A stretch of 64,000 nt of DNA from Prauserella rugosa (GTDB taxonomy: Bacteria; Actinomycetota; Actinomycetes; Mycobacteriales; Pseudonocardiaceae). Each line of letters begins with the position of its first letter. The first letter of the stretch is position 1. The stretch spans positions 310,001 through 374,000 of the forward strand of contig NZ_JOIJ01000001.1 in the NCBI RefSeq assembly GCF_000719975.1, written 5' to 3'. Under the pieces are notes generated by a model. That model made no database searches. It saw only the letters and a program-made list of their open reading frames with translations, and was not told the DNA's origin. This document shows, in pieces, positions 41,204 through 49,090 of this stretch. A program made the translations under genes and the position numbers.

Positions 41204-42439
41204 CTAGTCCTGCTGGTGTTCCTCGTTCCGTTCCCTGCGACGGGCGCGCTCGCGGTATCCGTACGCGACCTGGCGCACGACCTCGTCCGATTCGAGGCTC
41301 GAGCCCACCGCGCCCGCGAGCATGCCCATGCTCGTGAAGCCCCACGCCAGGGTCAGATACACCGTGACGTCCGAACTGGACCCGAGCGTGCTGGTCAACA
41401 GCTCGGGCGGGACGAGGAACTCGGCCAGGCCGAAGTTGACGGCGAACAGCACGACGTACAGCATCACGACGCCCGTCAGCACCGTCAGTACGGTCGTCGT
41501 GTTGTACAGCGGAACGAGTTTGCGGAAGCTGCCCTCACGGTTCTTCGACCGTTCCCACAGGCCGTGCCCGAGGATCAGCCAGGTGGTGAGCACCGCGACC
41601 GAGAGCACCCCGCCGAGAATGCGACTGCCCGGCGGCAGCAGATAACCGATCTCCCAGATCGTGGTCGACGACAGGCCGAACGCGCTCGTGGCCAGTGCCG
41701 CCGCGAGCGCACTCGACAGTCCGAAGATCACCCGCCACGGCCGGTTCGACAGCACCATCCCCCACAGCACGCGCGGCCACCCGAGGAACCGGCTGAGGGG
41801 GTAACGGACCTCGCTGCCCTCGTCGTCGATGTCCGCCCTGGCCACGGCGGGCGACGATTCGGTGACCTGGTCGGTGTCCCGGTGTTCCTGAAGAAGCTCG
41901 CGGACGAGCACCTCGGAGATCTGCCGCAGCGGCTTGCGGTGGCGGAACCCGAGCGCCGGCATCGACACCACGGCGAGCCCTCGTTCACGGCTGCATTCGG
42001 CCAGCAACGGACGTGACTGCAGAAGCAGGGGAAGGTCGGTCACGCAGATCGCGTAGCGCCACTGCTCACGATCGCGGTACTGCTCGAGGGCCTCGAACAG
42101 TTCGCTCGTCTCGGCCGCGCCGGCGGCGATGGGATCGGAGACGACCTGCACCTGCCAGTCCTCACCGGTGCGGTCGCCGAGCCACTGGGTGAGCTCGTCG
42201 GCAATGAGGGATCCTGCGTCGACGGGCAGATCGGGATCGGCAACCACGCCGATCACGACCACCTGCCCTCCCGGGTGCTCGTCCCGTCCCAGACGCTCCT
42301 GAGCCTCCGGGTCCTCAGCCGGATCGGTACCGACGTCGGTGGTGTCGTCGGCGGCCGCCTGTTCCTCGCCTGTGTTCGAATCGTCGCCGGTGTTCGAATC
42401 GTCGTCGGGTTCCGATTCGGACTGCGCGCGTTCCGTCAT
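41204..42439 (-). CDS. Membrane protein of unknown function with acidic N-terminus
   Basis: A protein of about 411 residues. The first 60 are acidic and repetitive (DDDSNTGDDSNTGEEQ). Residues 60-190 look soluble and alpha/beta (GGQVVVIGVVADPDLPVDAG, WRYAICVTDLPLLLQSRPLL). The C-terminal 200 hold about five membrane helices (VIFGLSSALAAALATSAFGL, VLTVLTGVVMLYVVLFAVNF). I do not recognise a family with known function. ATG 42439 is preferred; GTG 42469 is possible. It is the last gene before the tRNA-Ala region. Confidence 0.7.
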   Translation of the reverse strand: MTERAQSESEPDDDSNTGDDSNTGEEQAAADDTTDVGTDPAEDPEAQERLGRDEHPGGQVVVIGVVADPDLPVDAGSLIADELTQWLGDRTGEDWQVQVVSDPIAAGAAETSELFEALEQYRDREQWRYAICVTDLPLLLQSRPLLAECSRERGLAVVSMPALGFRHRKPLRQISEVLVRELLQEHRDTDQVTESSPAVARADIDDEGSEVRYPLSRFLGWPRVLWGMVLSNRPWRVIFGLSSALAAALATSAFGLSSTTIWEIGYLLPPGSRILGGVLSVAVLTTWLILGHGLWERSKNREGSFRKLVPLYNTTTVLTVLTGVVMLYVVLFAVNFGLAEFLVPPELLTSTLGSSSDVTVYLTLAWGFTSMGMLAGAVGSSLESDEVVRQVAYGYRERARRRERNEEHQQD

Positions 42440-42593
42440 GGCCGGACCGTACCCACCACGGGGCGACACGTAATCAAGGCCGAATCCCGCCTCGCCATGG
42501 AACTCGCCGTAGAAAAGGACACACCAGGCGTTTCACCCGACCGTCAGGAACTCGGCCACACCTTCCACGGGGATCGAGCCGCTACCCATGCAA

Positions 42594-42638
42594 AAGGGCG
42601 GGGTGTTCCGCGCGACTTCCGCGAAACACCCCGCCCTT
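42594..42638 (-). terminator. Terminator of tRNA-Ala transcript
   Basis: AAGGGCGGGGTGTT and AACACCCCGCCCTT form a perfect 14-bp stem with an internal second hairpin (CGCGGAAGTCGCGCG on the - strand), followed on the - strand by TTTTG. It lies 6 bp past the tRNA 3' end. Confidence 0.9.
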
Positions 42639-42644
42639 GTCGGG

Positions 42645-42717
42645 TGGAGCTGAGGGGAATCGAACCCCTGACCTCCGCCTTGCAAAAGCGGCGCTCTACC
42701 AATTGAGCTACAGCCCC
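42645..42717 (-). tRNA. alaT: tRNA-Ala (anticodon TGC)
   Basis: A 73-nt cloverleaf on the - strand: acceptor GGGGCTG/CAGCTCC with one G-U pair, D-arm GCTCAATTGGTAGAGC, anticodon loop TTTGCAA (TGC), T-arm AGGGGTTCGATTCCCCT and discriminator A. CCA is not encoded. It shares its neighbourhood with gyrA and tRNA-Ile as in other actinobacteria. Confidence 0.97.
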
Positions 42718-42748
42718 TGGGTCCGTGAGCTCGGCTCACGAACGCCGG

Positions 42749-42931
42749 TCAGTTGTGGTTGGCTCCGGTCGCCGCCGGCGCGCTGCCGTTGAGGGACACC
42801 CCGTTGACCTGGTTGTCGCTCGGCGCCGTCGCCTCGCGCCACAGGTCGGCCTCCGCCTTCGCGTCCTTGTTCCGCTTGATCACGAAGAACACGCCACCTG
42901 CGACCACGGCGAACGCCAACAGCTTCTTCAC
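42749..42931 (-). CDS. DLW-39 family protein
   Basis: A 60-residue protein starting MKKLLAFAVVAGGVFFVIKR with one short membrane helix, followed by KDAKAEADLWREAT, the Asp-Leu-Trp motif that names the family. The C-terminus is Asn/Gly-rich and ends GANHN. It is conserved in actinobacteria next to tRNA-Ala near gyrA. The function is unknown. It probably lies on the same transcript as the tRNA. Confidence 0.88.
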   Translation of the reverse strand: MKKLLAFAVVAGGVFFVIKRNKDAKAEADLWREATAPSDNQVNGVSLNGSAPAATGANHN

Positions 42932-43067
42932 GGTCGAGGCCCTCCCTCTGGCACGACTGACCCTGCCGACCCGATGTTACTGCACCCGACCAGGCCCGGT
43001 TTACGCGGTAGGCCTCTCGGGCAGCCGAAGGGGCGACCAGGCACGACGTGAGGCGTAGGAGGTTCGG

Positions 43068-43304
43068 ATGACGAACAGGGACGAGCAGCAGGAAGGCCTC
43101 AAGGGTGCCGTCGAGGACGTGAAGGGTCGCGTGAAGGAAGCCGCCGGCTCGCTCCTCGGCCAGGACTCGATGCAGCGCGAAGGCAGCGCGCAGCAGGAGA
43201 AGGCACAGGCCCAGCAGGAAGTCGCCGAGAAGGAAGCCCAGGCCAAGGAAGCCGAACGCAAGGCAGGCAGCTCCGAGGCCCGCGAGCGTTCCCACCAGGA
43301 GTGA
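43068..43304 (+). CDS. CsbD-like stress protein
   Basis: A 78-residue hydrophilic helical protein: QQEGLKGAVEDVKGRVKEAAGSLLGQ is a CsbD-type repeat, then a Gln/Lys/Glu-rich stretch. CsbD proteins are general-stress proteins of unknown action. TAGGAGGTTCGG precedes the ATG. A perfect 38-bp palindrome follows 8 bp after the stop. Confidence 0.8.
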   Translation: MTNRDEQQEGLKGAVEDVKGRVKEAAGSLLGQDSMQREGSAQQEKAQAQQEVAEKEAQAKEAERKAGSSEARERSHQE

Positions 43305-43312
43305 CACCTCCA

Positions 43313-43350
43313 AGATCGCGGGTGGTTCCACGTGGAACCACCCGCGATCT
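43313..43350. repeat. Perfect 38-bp palindrome with parS-like centre
   Basis: AGATCGCGGGTGGTTCCAC is followed immediately by its exact reverse complement (43332-43350). The central 16 bp GGTTCCACGTGGAACC differ from the general parS form TGTTTCACGTGAAACA by symmetric changes. The site lies about 17 kb from oriC, a region where ParB sites are expected. It may alternatively be a plain terminator for the CsbD-like gene. Confidence 0.7.
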
Positions 43351-43384
43351 TCGTGCGCGGCGGCCTTGTCGCCCCCCTCGCCTC

Positions 43385-43414
43385 TTGCCGGCTCCAATTC
43401 GAGACATCTAATAT
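43385..43414 (+). promoter_or_regulatory. Probable promoter of the Rrf2-type gene
   Basis: TTGCCG (43385-43390) and TAATAT (43409-43414) are separated by 18 bp, a good sigma-A-type promoter. Transcription would start near 43421, only a few bases before GTG 43422 and ATG 43428, so the mRNA may be leaderless. The A/T-rich GAGACATCTAATATC could also be an autoregulatory site. Confidence 0.65.
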
Positions 43415-43427
43415 CCAGGTTGTGCGG

Positions 43428-43904
43428 ATGAACGAGGGTGTCGAATGGGCCACCCACACGTGCCTGAACCTGGCGTGGCTCGGCGACGAGCGCGCGGTGC
43501 CCGCCGCCCGGCTCGCCGCGTTCTACGAACTTCCCGCCGCCTACCTCAACAAACAGCTCCAGGCCCTGGCTCGTGCGGGCATCCTCACGTCCGTCTCGGG
43601 ACCGCGCGGTGGCTTCCGGCTCGCCAAGGCGCCCGATCAGGTCACGCTCATGGACGTCGTCACCGCCATCGACGGGCCCGACCCCGCGTTCCGGTGCACC
43701 GAGATCCGGCTCCGTGGGGGATCCAGCTCCGGCACCACGCGTTACCGCACGCCGTGCGCCATCGACACGGCCATGCGCAAGGCCGAACTCGCCTGGCGTC
43801 GCGAACTCGCCGCGCAGACCCTCGCCGACGTCATGACCACCGTCGAAGCCACCAACCCCGGCGTCCCCGACAAGGTGCGGCGCTGGTTCGACGACACCCA
43901 CTGA
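43428..43904 (+). CDS. Rrf2-family transcriptional regulator
   Basis: A 158-residue regulator: winged helix with VPAARLAAFYELPAAYLNKQ and AGILTSVSGPRGGFRLAKAP, then EITLMDVV-like ITxxDVV segment (TLMDVVTAIDGPDP). Two Cys (FRCTEI and TPCAID) in the C-terminal half could sense redox or bind a cluster, although the usual three-Cys Fe-S set is not complete. ATG 43428 or GTG 43422 are possible starts. A truncated AhpD-like gene follows at once, which may have been its target. Confidence 0.87.
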   Translation: MNEGVEWATHTCLNLAWLGDERAVPAARLAAFYELPAAYLNKQLQALARAGILTSVSGPRGGFRLAKAPDQVTLMDVVTAIDGPDPAFRCTEIRLRGGSSSGTTRYRTPCAIDTAMRKAELAWRRELAAQTLADVMTTVEATNPGVPDKVRRWFDDTH

Positions 43905-44101
43905 GGCGCGAACACACCGGCGAGGCCGCGACCCGCATCGCCGACAACCCGCACGGCGTGCCCGACGACGTGTGGGACGAAGCCCGCAAGCACTACGACG
44001 ACAACGAACTGGCGGCACTGACGATGGCGATCGCGGTGATCAACGCGTGGAACCGCATCAATGTCACCAACCGCACCGTGCCCGGCAGTTACAAGCCGTA
44101 G
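43905..44101 (+). pseudogene. 3' remnant of a carboxymuconolactone decarboxylase/AhpD-like gene
   Basis: Straight after the Rrf2 stop, another frame encodes about 65 residues ending VTNRTVPGSYKP. It matches the last third of CMD/AhpD-family proteins: RIADNPHGVPDDVWDEARKH, then YDDNELAALTMAIAVINAWN. The catalytic Cys-x-x-Cys part, which belongs upstream, is absent, and the region before it is occupied by rrf2. It is therefore a truncated, non-functional gene, probably left by a deletion that joined it to rrf2. Confidence 0.75.
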
Positions 44102-44112
44102 GTCGGGCTCAA

Positions 44113-44148
44113 CCCACTCCTGGGCACACCGCAGCGCCCAGGAGTGGG
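44113..44148. terminator. Bidirectional hairpin terminator
   Basis: CCCACTCCTGGG and CCCAGGAGTGGG form a perfect 12-bp stem with a 12-nt loop. It lies between the convergent CMD remnant (ends 44101) and the gene ending at 44156. Confidence 0.8.
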
Positions 44149-44155
44149 CAGCTCG

Positions 44156-44572
44156 TCAGTCGTCGACCCCGCCGTCGAGCCACACGCACGGCGACGAGGC
44201 ACCCAGCGACAGATCACCCTCGTAGCTCTGGGTGATCGACATGCGGAATCCGTCGTCGCGATTCTCCACCGACACGAACCGATCCTCCGACGAACGCCGA
44301 TCGGCCAGCACCGTGAACCCGGTTTCGGTCCAGTGTGCGAGCAGCGCGTCGACGAGTTCGCCGTTGCGATCGGGGGGAACGTCGTCGAGCCAGTACGTCT
44401 TGCCGACCTCGTAACGACCGCCCGGCCCCTTGTCGTCGGGCACGTCGCACTCCATGGCGTCGTCACGCTGCAACGTCAGCGTGACGTCCACATCGGACGG
44501 CAGCGCCGCCACTGCTCTTTCGATGTGCTCCTGCGCGCGCTCACGGGCCTGCGCGTGGGTCAACGTCCGCAT
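44156..44572 (-). CDS. Hypothetical protein downstream of a DUF1023 hydrolase
   Basis: A 138-residue soluble protein: MRTLTHAQARERAQEHIERA, then TLTLQRDDAMECDVPDDKGP, KTYWLDDVPPDRNGELVDAL and VENRDDGFRMSITQSYEGDL. Homologues without a known role often follow DUF1023 alpha/beta hydrolase genes in actinobacteria, where they can be lipoproteins; this copy has no visible signal peptide from ATG 44572. It is 29 bp after the hydrolase gene and probably co-transcribed. Confidence 0.75.
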   Translation of the reverse strand: MRTLTHAQARERAQEHIERAVAALPSDVDVTLTLQRDDAMECDVPDDKGPGGRYEVGKTYWLDDVPPDRNGELVDALLAHWTETGFTVLADRRSSEDRFVSVENRDDGFRMSITQSYEGDLSLGASSPCVWLDGGVDD

Positions 44573-44601
44573 GGTCGTCGGGTTCCCTTCGTCGTGGCGC
44601 G

Positions 44602-45675
44602 TCAATCCACGGCCTCGGCGGCCGGAACCGCTTCCGGTTTCCGGCCGAGCGCGATGCGCGCCATGTTCCGCAGCGACGCGGAATCCATGTTCCAGTACTC
44701 CACGTGTGCCTTCGTGGAAAGGCCGACCGTGAACCACGAACCGTCGCTGCCCGGATCGGACTCGAACTCCACGGCACCGAACTCGTCGGCGATCGGCTGC
44801 CTGCCGTGGATGAAATCGGGCGTCGCGCGGATGACGTCGTGCTGGGCCGTCGTCGCGTACACCTCGGCACCGGCCGGAAGGTACAGCTGCGACGCCGTGT
44901 CGACGCCCACTCCGGGACTGCCCACGAACACCAGCGCGTCGGCGTCGAGCAACCCGTCGCGCGCGGCGTAACCGGCCACAGTGGACCCGTAGCTGTGCCC
45001 GATCACCGTGTTGTACGACCGTGTGCGGTGCGTTGCCCGCAGCCCGTCCTGGAAGTCGCGCAACAGTGCGGCCGCGTCCTCGGCGTACGAATCGCCGGCC
45101 GCGGCGAACACGTGCGCGGGCGCGTCGTAGCCGACCCACGTCACCACGGAAACCGTGGTGCGGCGCGAAAGTTGCCGGATGCGGTCGAACACCGCGTCGC
45201 TGCGGTCCAACTCCGCGCTCATGTTCTCCAGCCCCGAACCGCAACCGGGCACGTTGGTCACGACGTAGTCCGCCGTGTCCGGATCGCCGATCGCGACGAC
45301 ACCCAGCCCGTCGTCGTCGGAACAGAAGTCGATCAGATACGCATCGGGGCGGCCTGGTCCCGGATCCTCCTCGAGCCTGCGGCGGATCGCGACCAGACCG
45401 GGGACGATGCGGTCGATGCGTGCGCGTTCGTCGTCGCCCTCGTCGAGTTCGGTTCGCAGTGCCAGCAGTTCGGCACGTTGTTCGGCGAACCGCACCCGGT
45501 TGGCGCGATCGCGGTCCGCCACGGGCACACCGTCGAGGCGGCCGACGACGTCACCGTGTTCGGTCGACAAGGCCTTCCGTTGCCGGCCGGAGAGCCCGTC
45601 CCACCACGCCTTCACCTGCTGCGGTGCGGCGCCGTCCGGTGGGAACGCCGTGTCCCCCGTGCTGTCGCTGCCCAT
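44602..45675 (-). CDS. DUF1023-type alpha/beta hydrolase
   Basis: A 357-residue protein. The N-terminal half is helical (VKAWWDGLSGRQRKALSTEH), typical of these proteins. The C-terminal half is an alpha/beta hydrolase with nucleophile elbow VIGHSYGSTVAGYA and acid LVFVGSPGVGVD; the His is probably in the late SSPDFIHG or STKAHVEYW segment. No signal peptide is seen. The substrate is unknown. Confidence 0.83.
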   Translation of the reverse strand: MGSDSTGDTAFPPDGAAPQQVKAWWDGLSGRQRKALSTEHGDVVGRLDGVPVADRDRANRVRFAEQRAELLALRTELDEGDDERARIDRIVPGLVAIRRRLEEDPGPGRPDAYLIDFCSDDDGLGVVAIGDPDTADYVVTNVPGCGSGLENMSAELDRSDAVFDRIRQLSRRTTVSVVTWVGYDAPAHVFAAAGDSYAEDAAALLRDFQDGLRATHRTRSYNTVIGHSYGSTVAGYAARDGLLDADALVFVGSPGVGVDTASQLYLPAGAEVYATTAQHDVIRATPDFIHGRQPIADEFGAVEFESDPGSDGSWFTVGLSTKAHVEYWNMDSASLRNMARIALGRKPEAVPAAEAVD

Positions 45676-45776
45676 ATCGCCTCGCCCAGCCGTCCGTGTC
45701 CGGGTCGTCCCGGTCGAGCGGTTCGGACCTCAGGCTAACGGCCGTGGCGGCGCCGGATACCGGTTTTCGGTGGAGT

Positions 45777-46313
45777 TCACGAGAATGTCCCTGCCACGTC
45801 CGCGTCGAGCGGCGCCCGCATCACCGGATGCGGATTCCGGGTGAATCCGGCTTCGACGTACATCGACTCGCCCGCGTCCGTGGCCATCAGCTCGGCCCTG
45901 CCGACGCCGGAGGCATGTGCCCAGTCGAGCACCGCGGTGAACGCGACCCTGCCGTATCCCCGGCCACGCTCGCCGGTCCGCGTACAGACGTTGCTGATCA
46001 GCACGTCACGCCCATGTGGCACCGCGGGTGAGGGCGCCGCGTCCCGGATTGCACCCACCGCGCACGACACGACCCGTCCCGCGCGTTCCACGACGACGAA
46101 ACGGTAGGACGGGTTGTCGATCCGGTCGGCGAACCATCGACGCGCCGGTCCACGCCACGCATCGCTGTCTCCGGCGGTTCCGCCGGAGACTCCCATCGCG
46201 TCGAACATCTCGCCCCGGAGTTCCACGAGTGCCTCGACATCCGCGAGTTCTGCTGTGCGCACCACGATCCCGTCCACATCCCGCACCCTAGGTCGCGTCT
46301 GATCAGTGGTCAT
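45777..46313 (-). CDS. GNAT-family N-acetyltransferase
   Basis: A 178-residue acetyltransferase: IVVRTAELADVEALVELRGE at the N-terminus, ISNVCTRTGERGRGYGRVAF holding the acetyl-CoA-binding Arg/Gly-x-Gly loop, and ELMATDAGESMYVEAGFTRN at the end. The acceptor is unknown. ATG 46313 gives a typical start (MTTDQTRPRV). Confidence 0.88.
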   Translation of the reverse strand: MTTDQTRPRVRDVDGIVVRTAELADVEALVELRGEMFDAMGVSGGTAGDSDAWRGPARRWFADRIDNPSYRFVVVERAGRVVSCAVGAIRDAAPSPAVPHGRDVLISNVCTRTGERGRGYGRVAFTAVLDWAHASGVGRAELMATDAGESMYVEAGFTRNPHPVMRAPLDADVAGTFS

Positions 46314-46339
46314 TTGGACTCCGCCGCATGGATACTCCG

Positions 46340-47167
46340 TCAACTCGGGTCCTCGCCCACGTTCGGATGCGATCGCGGGCGCCAGCGGCCGAACCCGCCC
46401 TCGGTGTTGATCACCTGTCCGGTGATCCACCGCGCCTCGTCGGTGACCAGCCAGCTGATCAGCCGTGCAGGGTCATCAGGCCGGCCGTATCTGCCGAACG
46501 GGAACATCGGGGCGACGGTCTGCCACATCTCGTCGGTCAGGTACCCGGTGTCGACCGGGCCGGGATTCACGGTGTTGACGCGAATACCGCTGTCGGCCAA
46601 CTGATCAGCGAACGTGAGGGTCATTCCGTGCAGGGCGGCCTTCGCCGCGCCGTAGGCGATCTCTCCCGGCAACGGGCCGAGCGCTTGGCCCGAGGTCATC
46701 AACACCGCGGCGCCACCGTCCCGGCCGTCGTGCTGGTTCGCGAACTCCTGCAACAACAGGATCGACGAGCGCGCATCCACCGCCCAGTGCCGGTCGAGCT
46801 CCGCAGCCGTCAAGGCGCCCAGCGGGCCGTCCTGTCCGGTCAACGCGTGGTTGCAGACGAGGATGTCGACGTGGCCGAACGCGTCCACCGCCGCGTCGAC
46901 AACCCGCTTCGGCGCATCGGCCTCGGCCAGGTCGGCATCGACGTCGGTGACGTTTCCCGTCACCGCCTGCTCACGGACCCCGGCCAGCACCGCGTCGAGA
47001 TCGTCGGCGCCCCATTCCTGCTCCCGGTCATGATCCGCGAAGTGGTGCAGGAACACGTCGGCGCCGAGGGATGCCAGTCGGCAGGCGATCGCATACCCAA
47101 TACCGGCTCGTCTGCTCACGCCCGTGACCACAGCGACGCGGCCTTCGAGGGGATGTGCATCGCTCAT
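46340..47167 (-). CDS. Short-chain dehydrogenase/reductase
   Basis: A 275-residue SDR: cofactor motif VAVVTGVSRRAGIGYAIA, NHAL in place of NNAG, catalytic Ser in VLMTSGQALG and Tyr-x-x-x-Lys in IAYGAAKAAL, then RVNTVNPGPVDTGYL. The Gly-motif GVSRRAGIG is longer than the usual TGxxxGIG, as in some enoyl or 3-oxoacyl reductase-like proteins. The substrate is unknown. It lies 31 bp from the next hydrolase gene on the same strand. Confidence 0.9.
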   Translation of the reverse strand: MSDAHPLEGRVAVVTGVSRRAGIGYAIACRLASLGADVFLHHFADHDREQEWGADDLDAVLAGVREQAVTGNVTDVDADLAEADAPKRVVDAAVDAFGHVDILVCNHALTGQDGPLGALTAAELDRHWAVDARSSILLLQEFANQHDGRDGGAAVLMTSGQALGPLPGEIAYGAAKAALHGMTLTFADQLADSGIRVNTVNPGPVDTGYLTDEMWQTVAPMFPFGRYGRPDDPARLISWLVTDEARWITGQVINTEGGFGRWRPRSHPNVGEDPS

Positions 47168-47198
47168 GGCGGCAGCGTCACACGGAAGGCCGACCCAC

Positions 47199-48050
47199 TC
47201 AACTGGGTTTGCCCACGCTCGTACGCCAGTGGTGGTCGAGTGCCTCGACGAGCTCGGCGGCGTACTCGTCGGGGAAGAACAGGCGTCCACCGGGGATCTC
47301 GACGATCTCGCGCGCACCGGGGATGACGTCCCGCAGCCACCGCGCCTGTTCGATATCGAAGAACAGGTCGCCGGTTCCCCAGATCAGTGCGGTCGGCAGC
47401 TCGCACTCGGCCAGCCGTGCGCGGTTCTCGGCCAGTTGCCGGGGATGCACCGACGTCAACAGGCGTCCGGTGAACCGCAGCCCTTCGCGATCGTCGACGG
47501 TCGGTGCGAGGTAGCTCCGGAACACCTCCCGCGGAACGTCCGCGGGCCGCCGATAGCCCGACCGGAAGACTTCCCGCGCGACGAAGGGGAACCGCAGAAC
47601 CGGAGCGATCGCCCGCAACACGTTCGCCCGCGCGCCCCACACGAGTGGTTTCAGCAGCCTCGGCGGGAACGCGAGCTCGGTGTCGCAATTGGTCAGTGCC
47701 AGCGAGGCCAGGCGGCCGGCCTCCTCCCTCCCGAGCAGCAGTTGCACGACCGCGCCGCCGGTGTCGTTGCCGACCAGGTGCACGTCACGCAGATCCAGTT
47801 CCCGCAGCACGGTGGCGACCGCGTCGACCCACCCGTGTACCGACGGCTCCCCGATCGGCGGGGTGCGCCCGTGGCCGGGCAGGTCCACGGCGATACACCG
47901 GCGCGTGCCGGCCAGCTCGCGCATCACGTTGCGCCACAGCAGTGCGTTCGTGAACACGCCGTGCACGAACACCGTCACCGGACCCTCGCCCACGTCGACG
48001 TAGGAGATCCCGTCGACCGAACGGCGGCTCGCCTCGAACTCCTCGAACAT
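47199..48050 (-). CDS. Alpha/beta hydrolase, haloalkane dehalogenase/epoxide hydrolase-like
   Basis: A 283-residue alpha/beta hydrolase: oxyanion HGVFTNALLWRNV, IAVDLPGHGRTP, and an Asp nucleophile elbow LVGNDTGGAV, the form used by haloalkane dehalogenases and epoxide hydrolases. A possible acid is in LIWGTGDLFFD. The usual catalytic His near the C-terminus (GxHFxxEE) is here GGRLFFPDEY, with Leu where His is expected, so catalysis is doubtful or altered. It is divergent from an XRE regulator 114 bp away, which may control it. Confidence 0.86.
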   Translation of the reverse strand: MFEEFEASRRSVDGISYVDVGEGPVTVFVHGVFTNALLWRNVMRELAGTRRCIAVDLPGHGRTPPIGEPSVHGWVDAVATVLRELDLRDVHLVGNDTGGAVVQLLLGREEAGRLASLALTNCDTELAFPPRLLKPLVWGARANVLRAIAPVLRFPFVAREVFRSGYRRPADVPREVFRSYLAPTVDDREGLRFTGRLLTSVHPRQLAENRARLAECELPTALIWGTGDLFFDIEQARWLRDVIPGAREIVEIPGGRLFFPDEYAAELVEALDHHWRTSVGKPS

Positions 48051-48164
48051 CGCTCACACCCTTCGTTCCGTTCGTGGTGTGTCGACGTTCGCAGCGCGGC
48101 AGGCCGTGCGTCGATTACCTCGCTGGTAATCGCCTCGCGCACCTCCGGCGTCTACGGTCGCGGT

Positions 48165-49010
48165 ATGACCGTGGGCCCACTGATCCGCGAATGGCGGTCG
48201 CGAAGGCGGCTCAGCCAGCTCGAGCTGTCGTCCCAGCTCGGCGTGTCCACACGGCATCTGAGCTTCGTGGAGACCGGACGTGGCAAGGCGAGCCGCGCCC
48301 TGCTGTTGCGCCTCGCCGAGCATCTCGATCTGCCGCTGCGTGCCCGCGACGAACTGTTGCTGGCAGGTGGGTTCGCCCCGGCGTTCGGCAACCGGAAGCT
48401 CGACGACGCGGCGATGGAACCGGTCCGCAGGGCCATCGCGACCCTGCTCGCAGCACACGAACCGAACCCGGCGATCGCGGTCGACGACACGTGGAACGTC
48501 GTCGCGGCCAACCGCGGATGTGCCCTGCTGCTCGGCCACGTCGAGCCGCAGCTGTTCGACGCCGCGCCGAACGTGATGCGGCTGAGCCTGCACCCCCGCG
48601 GCCTCGCACCCCACATCGAGAACCTGACCGAGGTGCGCTCGTCACTGTTGCGGAAGGTCCGGCGAGCAGCGCTGCTGAGCGGCGATCCTCGCCTGGACGC
48701 GCTGTACGACGAACTACTGTCCTATGCGGACGGATCAGTCGACGGCACGGGTCCACCCGCCGACGACCGCGTGCTGTTGCCCGTGCGACTGCGCACCCAC
48801 GACGGTGCGGTGCTGAACCTGCTGAGTACCGTCACGACCTTCGGCACCCCGCTCGACACCACCGTCGCCGGGTTGTCGACGGAGACGTTCCTGCCCGCGG
48901 ACGAACCGTCTGCCGCCTACCTCGCGACCTGGTTCGACGGCATCGACGAGCGGATCGAGCAGCTCACGACGGGACATCCGCACCTGGCCGCGTACGTCGC
49001 AGGGAGCTGA
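48165..49010 (+). CDS. XRE/MmyB-like transcriptional regulator
   Basis: A 281-residue regulator with an N-terminal XRE helix-turn-helix (RRLSQLELSSQLGVSTRHLS, FVETGRGKASRALLLRLAEH) and a MmyB-like ligand-binding C-terminal domain (NPAIAVDDTWNVVAANRGCA, LLSTVTTFGTPLDTTVAGLS). Members of this family bind fatty acids or flavin-like ligands. It probably controls the divergent alpha/beta hydrolase. Confidence 0.87.
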   Translation: MTVGPLIREWRSRRRLSQLELSSQLGVSTRHLSFVETGRGKASRALLLRLAEHLDLPLRARDELLLAGGFAPAFGNRKLDDAAMEPVRRAIATLLAAHEPNPAIAVDDTWNVVAANRGCALLLGHVEPQLFDAAPNVMRLSLHPRGLAPHIENLTEVRSSLLRKVRRAALLSGDPRLDALYDELLSYADGSVDGTGPPADDRVLLPVRLRTHDGAVLNLLSTVTTFGTPLDTTVAGLSTETFLPADEPSAAYLATWFDGIDERIEQLTTGHPHLAAYVAGS

Positions 49011-49090
49011 AACCACACGGACGGCGGACGGCTGTTTTCCGTGTGGCGCAAACACCTGAGCCGGCCCCCTCTCGGCCCTACACCTGGCGT

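Noticed and set aside
42541-42739. Short frames with protein-like reads across the tRNA genes
   Set aside because: They are translations of tRNA-Ala and its terminator; the same applies around 49881-49954.
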